The position numbers were made by a program, and so were the translations under genes. DNA of 54,942 nt from Streptomyces morookaense (GTDB lineage: Bacteria > Actinomycetota > Actinomycetes > Streptomycetales > Streptomycetaceae): positions 1 through 54,942 of the forward strand of contig NZ_JABBXF010000083.1 of NCBI RefSeq assembly GCF_013030945.1. The letters run 5' to 3'. Under the pieces are notes generated by a model. That model saw nothing but the letters and a program-made list of their open reading frames with translations, made no database searches and was not told the DNA's origin. Shown here in pieces: positions 50,385-54,942 of the stretch (within the stretch, counting starts at the first letter, position 1; every line of letters starts with the position of its first letter).

Positions 50385-51176
50385 TCAAAGCGGCAGCAGA
50401 TCCGGCCGCTTCGGCTCCACATGGTCGCCCGAGGACACCCCCCGCAGCCGGCGCCCGATCCAGGGCACCAGGTGCTCGCGCGCCCAGTGGATGTTGTCCC
50501 GGCGCACATCGGCGGCCGAGCGCTCCTCCTCCGCGGGCCACGGCTGGTCCGGGTCGGCCGGCACCTCCAGGCCGAGCACCTGGGCGGCGCGCAGGGCCAC
50601 CCGGGTGTGACCGTCGGCGGAGAGGTGCAGGCGGTCCTCGCTCCAGGCGCGCCGGTCCTGCACCGAGCGCAGCGACCACAGGTCGAGCACCGGGCAGCCG
50701 TGCCGGTCGGCGATGGCCCGCACATGGGCGGTGTACGTCGCGATCTTGCCCCGCAGGTGCCGGAACACCGGCATGCCCCGGGTGTCGAAGCCGGTGCACA
50801 GCAGCACCGTGCCGACGGAGGAGGCGAGCTGGGCCACGGCCGCCTCGTAGCGCTCGGCCACGTCGTCGGGGTCGCCGCCGGGCCGCAGGATGTCGTTGCC
50901 CCCGGCGCAGAAGGTGACGAGGTCGGGGCCGAGCTCCTTGGCCCGGGGGACCTGCTCCTCCACGATCTGGTCCAGGAGACGGCCGCGGACGGCGAGGTTG
51001 GCGTACCGGAAGGTGTGTTCTTCCTGCTGGTCTGAGAGAAGTACGGCGAGTCGGTCGGCCCATCCGACGAAGGTGCCGTCGGGCCCCGGGTCCCCGACGC
51101 CCTCGGTGAAGCTGTCCCCGACTGCTGCGTACGACCCGATCGCGCTCTTGCTGAAGGATTTCGAATCGTCTGCCAC
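50385..51176 (-). CDS. SGNH/GDSL-family hydrolase
   Basis: A 263-residue esterase or lipase of the SGNH class with GDSFTEGVGD (block I, Ser22), AVRGRLL (Gly in block II), GGND (block III) and the Asp-His pair in DRLHLSADGH (block V). There is no signal peptide, so it is probably cytoplasmic. Substrates of this actinomycete subgroup are unknown. It is divergent from the tyrosine-phosphatase gene across 141 bases. Confidence 0.9.
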   Translation of the reverse strand: MADDSKSFSKSAIGSYAAVGDSFTEGVGDPGPDGTFVGWADRLAVLLSDQQEEHTFRYANLAVRGRLLDQIVEEQVPRAKELGPDLVTFCAGGNDILRPGGDPDDVAERYEAAVAQLASSVGTVLLCTGFDTRGMPVFRHLRGKIATYTAHVRAIADRHGCPVLDLWSLRSVQDRRAWSEDRLHLSADGHTRVALRAAQVLGLEVPADPDQPWPAEEERSAADVRRDNIHWAREHLVPWIGRRLRGVSSGDHVEPKRPDLLPL

Positions 51177-51317
51177 GTCAGTGCATCTTTCACCTTTCGG
51201 AGTGACCTACGCCACCGTAACCAGGGGTTGACGTGCCGTGATGTATCCCACCCCGACAAAAACCGGCACCACGGGAATACGATCGGCGGGCCCGGAGCCG
51301 ACATCTGAGGAGCGCCC

Positions 51318-52124
51318 GTGACGCAGACCCCGTACGTCCCGCACACCGAACCCGTCCTGGCGGGTGTCCGCAACTTCCGTGACCTGGGCGGGCTGCCGGC
51401 CGCCGACGGGCGGCGGATCCGGCCCGGCGTGCTCTTCCGCAGCGGCCACCTCGCCCGCGCCACCGCGGAGGACGCCGAGTTCCTCGGCTCCCTGGGGCTG
51501 CACACGGTCTTCGACTTCCGCAACGCCGCGGACATCGAGCTGGAGGGCGCGGACATCGCGCTGCCGGGCGTGCGGAACGTCAACCTCCCGCTCAGCGACC
51601 CGGCCGACGGCGGCGAGTTCTGGCGGATGGTCCGGGAAAGCGGCCTGGACCGGCTGCGGGAGGCGCTCTCCGCGGGGCAGGCCGCGGGCCGGATGACCGC
51701 CTCGTACCGCGAGATCGTCACCACCCGCACCGCCGAGCACAGCCGCGTCCTGCACACCCTCGCCCAGGACGCGGTGCCGGCGCTGATGCACTGCTCGGCC
51801 GGCAAGGACCGCGCGGGCCTGTCGGTCATGGCGACCCTGCTCGCGCTCGGGGTGCCGGCCGACGCCGTCGAGGCCGACTACCTGGAGTCGAACGCCCCGC
51901 ACCGCCGCTACACGGTGAAGCGCCGCCAGGACGTGGACCCGGCCACCGAGGCCGAGGTGGCGCAGTTGCTCTCGCCGCTGTTCGAGGCGCGGGCGGAGTA
52001 CCTGGCGGCGGCGTTCACGGCCATCGAGGACACCTGGGGGACGACCGAGCGCTACCTCTCCGAGGGGCTTGGCCTCGCGCCCGCGACACGGGAGCTGCTG
52101 CAGAAGCGGTTGCTCACGGACTGA
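51318..52124 (+). CDS. Tyrosine-type protein phosphatase (DSP/PtpB-like)
   Basis: A 268-residue phosphatase of the atypical tyrosine/serine type seen in mycobacterial PtpB. It has NFRDLGGLPAADGRRIRPG, LFRSGHL and the active-site loop HCSAGKDRAG (158-167) with Cys159 and Arg165. The Lys after Gly (CxAGKDR) is associated with triple specificity, including phosphoinositides. GTG 51318 follows GAGGAGC. There is no signal peptide. It is monocistronic, with GC hairpins after the stop. Confidence 0.92.
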   Translation: MTQTPYVPHTEPVLAGVRNFRDLGGLPAADGRRIRPGVLFRSGHLARATAEDAEFLGSLGLHTVFDFRNAADIELEGADIALPGVRNVNLPLSDPADGGEFWRMVRESGLDRLREALSAGQAAGRMTASYREIVTTRTAEHSRVLHTLAQDAVPALMHCSAGKDRAGLSVMATLLALGVPADAVEADYLESNAPHRRYTVKRRQDVDPATEAEVAQLLSPLFEARAEYLAAAFTAIEDTWGTTERYLSEGLGLAPATRELLQKRLLTD

Positions 52125-52153
52125 CAGCGCCCCGGCGCCCCGGCGCCCCGTAA

Positions 52154-52197
52154 GGGGCGCTGGGGGCACCCCCCGCGCCCCTGACGGGGCCCCGTCA
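52154..52197. terminator. Hairpin plus 16-bp palindrome between convergent genes
   Basis: GGGGCGC (52154-52160) pairs with GCGCCCC (52175-52181), with G-rich and C-rich runs extending the stem inward. It is followed directly by the perfect palindrome TGACGGGGCCCCGTCA (52182-52197), whose last three bases are the stop codon of the aminotransferase on the minus strand. It probably terminates both converging genes. Confidence 0.65.
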
Positions 52198-53592
52198 GTG
52201 CCCCGCCACCGCCTGTTTCACCAGCGTGCGGCCGAACTCCCACATCAGCCCGCCGCCGTTGTGGGCGTCGTCCATGACCGCCGTGAAGGCGTCCACGAAG
52301 CGGTCCGCCTCCCGCTCCCCGATGATCAGCGGCGGGATCAGCTTGATGACCTCCAGGTGGTCGCCGGAGACCTGGGTGAGGATCCTGTGCCGCTGCATCA
52401 GCGGCGCCACCACCATCTGCGCGAACAGGCCCTTGCGCGCCGCCTGCAGCATCGCCCAACGGGTGCGCAGCGCCATCGACTTCGGCCGGCCGAACTCGAT
52501 GCCGATCATCAGGCCGCGGCCGCGCACCTCCTGCAGCAGCTCGTACTTGTCGACGAGCGCCGCCAGCCGGTTCCGCAGCCCGTCCCCGGTCTCCCGGGCG
52601 CGGGCGACGATGTTCTCGTCCTCCATGACCGAGAGCACCGCCAGACCGGCCGCCATGGCCTGGGCGTTGGAGCCGAAGCTCGCCGAGTGGACGAGCACCC
52701 GGTCCATCGAGGAGTAGACCTTCTTGAAGATCCAGTCCTTGCCGAGCGTCGCACCGACGGGCACATAGCCCCCGGAGAGGGCCTTGGCCACACACACCAG
52801 GTCCGGCTCGACGCCGCTCTCGTGCTGGTAGGCGAAGAAGTCGCCGGTGCGCCCGATGCCGGTCTGCACCTCGTCCGCGATGAGCAGCGCCTTGTGCCGG
52901 TGCAGCAACTCCTGTGCGGCGCGCAGGAATCCGGGCGGGGCAGCGTGGACGCCCTTGCCCTGGATCGGTTCGACGACGAAGCCCGCCACGTCGCCGCGCT
53001 TCAACTCCCGTTCCAGCACCGCCAGGTCGCCGAGCGGGACCGCCGTGTCGGGCAGCAGCGGGCCGAAGCCGTCCCGGAAGCCGTCCTCGCCGTTGACGGA
53101 CAGCGAGCCCGTCGTCAGCCCGTGGAAGGCGTGCGTGCAGTACAGCACCCTGGACCGGCCCGTGGCGCGGCGGGCGAACTTCAGCGCGGTCTCGACCGCC
53201 TCGGTGCCGCTGTTGCCGAAGAACACCCGGTCCAGGTGCGGGGCGTAGGCCAGCAGTTTCTCGGCCAGCAGGCCGGGCAGCGGCGGGCAGTCGAAGCGGG
53301 TGAGGTCGGCGAGCGAGGCGTCGAGGACGTCGTGCAGCGCCTTGCGGACGACCGGGTGGTGCCGGCCCAGGCCCATCACCCCGAACCCGGCGAGCATGTC
53401 CAGGTAGTCCTGGCCGTCGGCGTCCCAGAAGTACGCGCCCTCGGCCCGCTCGTAGACCTTGTCGAAGCCGATCGTGTGCAGCATGCGGGGCAGTTGGTGG
53501 TTCAGGTACCGCGCGTGCAGCTCGTACCCTTCCCCGCCGCGCTCGGCCAGCAGCCGGCCGAGGTCGAAGCCGGGTGTTCTCCCGTCGGTCAT
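52195..53592 (-). CDS. hpnO: Class III aminotransferase, hopanoid HpnO-like
   Basis: A 465-residue class III PLP aminotransferase. It has the YFWDADGQDYLDMLAGFGVMG front, GNSGTEAVETALKFAR, the His in THAFHG, the Asp in LIADEVQTGIGRTG and the Schiff-base Lys in VAKALSGGYVPVGA. The long C-terminus and direct linkage to dxs match the aminotransferase of Streptomyces hopanoid clusters, proposed to make aminobacteriohopanetriol. Its ATG overlaps the dxs stop (ATGA). Acetylornithine-type aminotransferases are relatives, but the context favours the hopanoid role. Confidence 0.85.
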   Translation of the reverse strand: MTDGRTPGFDLGRLLAERGGEGYELHARYLNHQLPRMLHTIGFDKVYERAEGAYFWDADGQDYLDMLAGFGVMGLGRHHPVVRKALHDVLDASLADLTRFDCPPLPGLLAEKLLAYAPHLDRVFFGNSGTEAVETALKFARRATGRSRVLYCTHAFHGLTTGSLSVNGEDGFRDGFGPLLPDTAVPLGDLAVLERELKRGDVAGFVVEPIQGKGVHAAPPGFLRAAQELLHRHKALLIADEVQTGIGRTGDFFAYQHESGVEPDLVCVAKALSGGYVPVGATLGKDWIFKKVYSSMDRVLVHSASFGSNAQAMAAGLAVLSVMEDENIVARARETGDGLRNRLAALVDKYELLQEVRGRGLMIGIEFGRPKSMALRTRWAMLQAARKGLFAQMVVAPLMQRHRILTQVSGDHLEVIKLIPPLIIGEREADRFVDAFTAVMDDAHNGGGLMWEFGRTLVKQAVAGH

Positions 53593-54942
53593 GCGTTGCT
53601 CTTCTCCTCGGTCGCCGCCACCGGCCCCGGCACGGCTGCCACCGGTCCGGGCAGGGCGGCGCTGATCCGGCCGGCGATCTCGGCCGGGGTGAGCCCCAGG
53701 TCCGCCAGCACCTCGGAGCGCTTGGCGTGGGCCGGGAACAGTTCGGGGACGCCGAAGGTGCGTACGGGCAGGTCCGTGCCGGCGTCGCGCAGGGCCTGGG
53801 CGACGGCCCATCCGACGCCGCCCGTACGGCTGTTGTCCTCGATCACGGCCACCAGGCGGTGCCGTCCGGCCAGCCCGGGCAGCGCCTCGTCGACCGGCTT
53901 GACCCAGCGCGGGTCGACGACGGTGCAGGTGGTGCCGCGCGCCTCCAGCAGATCGGCGGCGTCCAGGGCCACCCGGGCCATGGTGCCGACCCCGACCAGC
54001 AGGACGTCCGCGCCGGGGGCCTCGGGGGCGGCGAGCACGTCCATGCCGCCGATCCGGCCGACGGCAGGGATGTCCTCGCCCACGTTCTCCTTGGGATAGC
54101 GCACCACCGTCGGGGCGTCCTCGACCGCTACGGCCTCGCGCAGCTGGGCGCGCAGCTGCGTGGCGTCGCGGGGCGCGGCGATCCGCAGCCCGGGGACGAC
54201 CTGGAGGACCGACATGTCCCACATGCCGTTGTGCGACGGGCCGTCGGTGCCGGTGACGCCGGCGCGGTCCAGGACGAACGTCACGCCGCACTTGTGCAGG
54301 GCGACGTCCATCAGCACCTGGTCGAAGGCGCGGTTGAGGAACGTCGCGTACACGGCGACGACCGGGTGCAGTCCGCCCGTGGCCAGGCCCGCGGCGGAGA
54401 CGGCCGCGTGCTGCTCGGCGATGCCCACGTCCCACACCCGGTCCGGATAGGCCTCGGCGAACTTCGTGAGTCCCACGGGGTGCAGCATGGCCGCGGTGAT
54501 CGCCACCACATCGGGGCGCTCGGCCCCGATGCGCAGCATCTCGTCGCCGAAGACCGAGGTCCACGACCGGCCCGCGGACGGGGACAGCGGCTGGCAGGTG
54601 AGCGGGTTCATCACCCCGACCGAGTGGAAACGGTCCGCCTCGTCCTCCAGCGCGGGCTGGTAGCCGCGCCCCTTCTGGGTGCGGCAGTGCACCAGGACGG
54701 GTCCGTGGAACCGCTTGGCGCGGCGCAGCGCCGACTCGACGGCGGCGATGTCGTGGCCGTCTATGGGGCCGAGGTACTTCAGGCCCAGGTCCTCGAACAT
54801 GCCCTGCGGGGCGAAGGCGTCCTTGAAGCCCTTCTTCGCGCCGTGCAGCGACTCGTAGAGCGGCTTGCCGAGGACGGGGGTGCGCTCCAGCAGGTCCTTG
54901 CCCCAGGAGAGCATCCGCTCGTAGCCGTCGGTGGTGCGCAGG
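53589..54942 (-). CDS. dxs: 1-deoxy-D-xylulose-5-phosphate synthase, 5' part outside the window
   Basis: The C-terminal 450 or so residues of DXS, which makes the first isoprenoid-pathway intermediate from pyruvate and glyceraldehyde 3-phosphate. Seen are LGPIDGHD, the transketolase-like centre with DVGIAEQHAAVSAAGLA, DRAGVTGTDGPSHNGMWD and the C-terminal domain VIEDNSRTGGVGW. The frame is open to the window edge (LRTTDGYER before the Met at 54914), so the ThDP-binding N-terminal part lies to the right. The last residues contain a PGPVAAVPGPVAA repeat. It supplies precursors for the adjoining hopanoid genes; a second, housekeeping dxs probably exists elsewhere. Confidence 0.93.
   Translation of the reverse strand, partial: LRTTDGYERMLSWGKDLLERTPVLGKPLYESLHGAKKGFKDAFAPQGMFEDLGLKYLGPIDGHDIAAVESALRRAKRFHGPVLVHCRTQKGRGYQPALEDEADRFHSVGVMNPLTCQPLSPSAGRSWTSVFGDEMLRIGAERPDVVAITAAMLHPVGLTKFAEAYPDRVWDVGIAEQHAAVSAAGLATGGLHPVVAVYATFLNRAFDQVLMDVALHKCGVTFVLDRAGVTGTDGPSHNGMWDMSVLQVVPGLRIAAPRDATQLRAQLREAVAVEDAPTVVRYPKENVGEDIPAVGRIGGMDVLAAPEAPGADVLLVGVGTMARVALDAADLLEARGTTCTVVDPRWVKPVDEALPGLAGRHRLVAVIEDNSRTGGVGWAVAQALRDAGTDLPVRTFGVPELFPAHAKRSEVLADLGLTPAEIAGRISAALPGPVAAVPGPVAATEEKSNA

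Overview
The window is very GC-rich and reads like a Streptomyces chromosome or that of a close relative. Third codon positions are almost always G or C. Stop and start codons of neighbouring genes often overlap (ATGA, GTGA, TTGA). TTA leucine codons occur in only a few genes, the XRE/DUF397/methyltransferase/ATPase regulatory set typical of the genus is present, and a hopanoid-type dxs-aminotransferase pair lies at the right edge. I name no species.

Layout. (1) 37-4100: detoxification-type genes: a TetX-like flavin monooxygenase, a decayed HxlR regulator and decayed quinone-oxidoreductase pair, then NIPSNAP, GlcG-like and alpha/beta-hydrolase genes. (2) 4246-15414, minus strand: eight tightly coupled genes that look like a small biosynthetic gene cluster. 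In transcription order they are an acyl-AMP ligase/aldehyde dehydrogenase fusion, a thiamine-diphosphate enzyme, a FabF-like ketosynthase, an NRPS-type condensation protein, an alpha-oxoamine synthase, an acyl carrier protein, an SDR reductase and an MFS exporter. The first gene starts with TTG and holds two TTA codons, so it may depend on the bldA tRNA. This is the best candidate for an undescribed system. (3) 15508-17712: an acyl-CoA dehydrogenase remnant and a 4,5-dihydroxyphthalate-decarboxylase-like gene, with two matching TetR-type palindromes between them. (4) 17866-26616: a metal-handling region: cupredoxin lipoprotein, DUF1259 protein, two-component system, two ArsR sensors, a P1B-4-type ATPase, a small CxC/CxxxC protein with a frameshift, and an MFS pump.

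(5) 26797-27490: gene debris, including the 5' stub of a Gp37/Gp68 (DUF5131) gene. (6) 27559-29828: a secreted CdtB-like nuclease fused to a ricin-type lectin, with a TTA codon, then an alpha/beta hydrolase. (7) 30249-40131: amidohydrolase, isochorismatase-like, DoxX, DUF1275 and VOC-like genes on the plus strand, then two paralogous AraC regulators and a large LuxR (LAL) regulator on the minus strand. (8) 40364-44936: tRNA-Pro(GGG) with a strong terminator, a Tat-exported beta-propeller/amidohydrolase, and a GH46 chitosanase behind a 19-bp palindrome. (9) 45091-54942: metallo-beta-lactamase-fold and AlkB genes, a carboxymuconolactone-decarboxylase-family gene, the DUF574/DUF397/XRE/ATPase set, an SGNH hydrolase, a tyrosine phosphatase, and the aminotransferase plus incomplete dxs.

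How the parts may work together. In the cluster at 4246-15414, the fusion protein would activate a carboxylic acid and reduce it to an aldehyde. The ThDP enzyme could extend that aldehyde to an acyloin. The ketosynthase and carrier protein would supply an acyl thioester, the oxoamine synthase would condense it with an amino acid to give an alpha-amino ketone, the condensation protein could acylate or amidate, the SDR would reduce a ketone and the MFS protein would export the product. The order of steps and the product are inference. In the metal region the second ArsR protein probably controls both itself and the MFS pump, because matching operators precede both genes.
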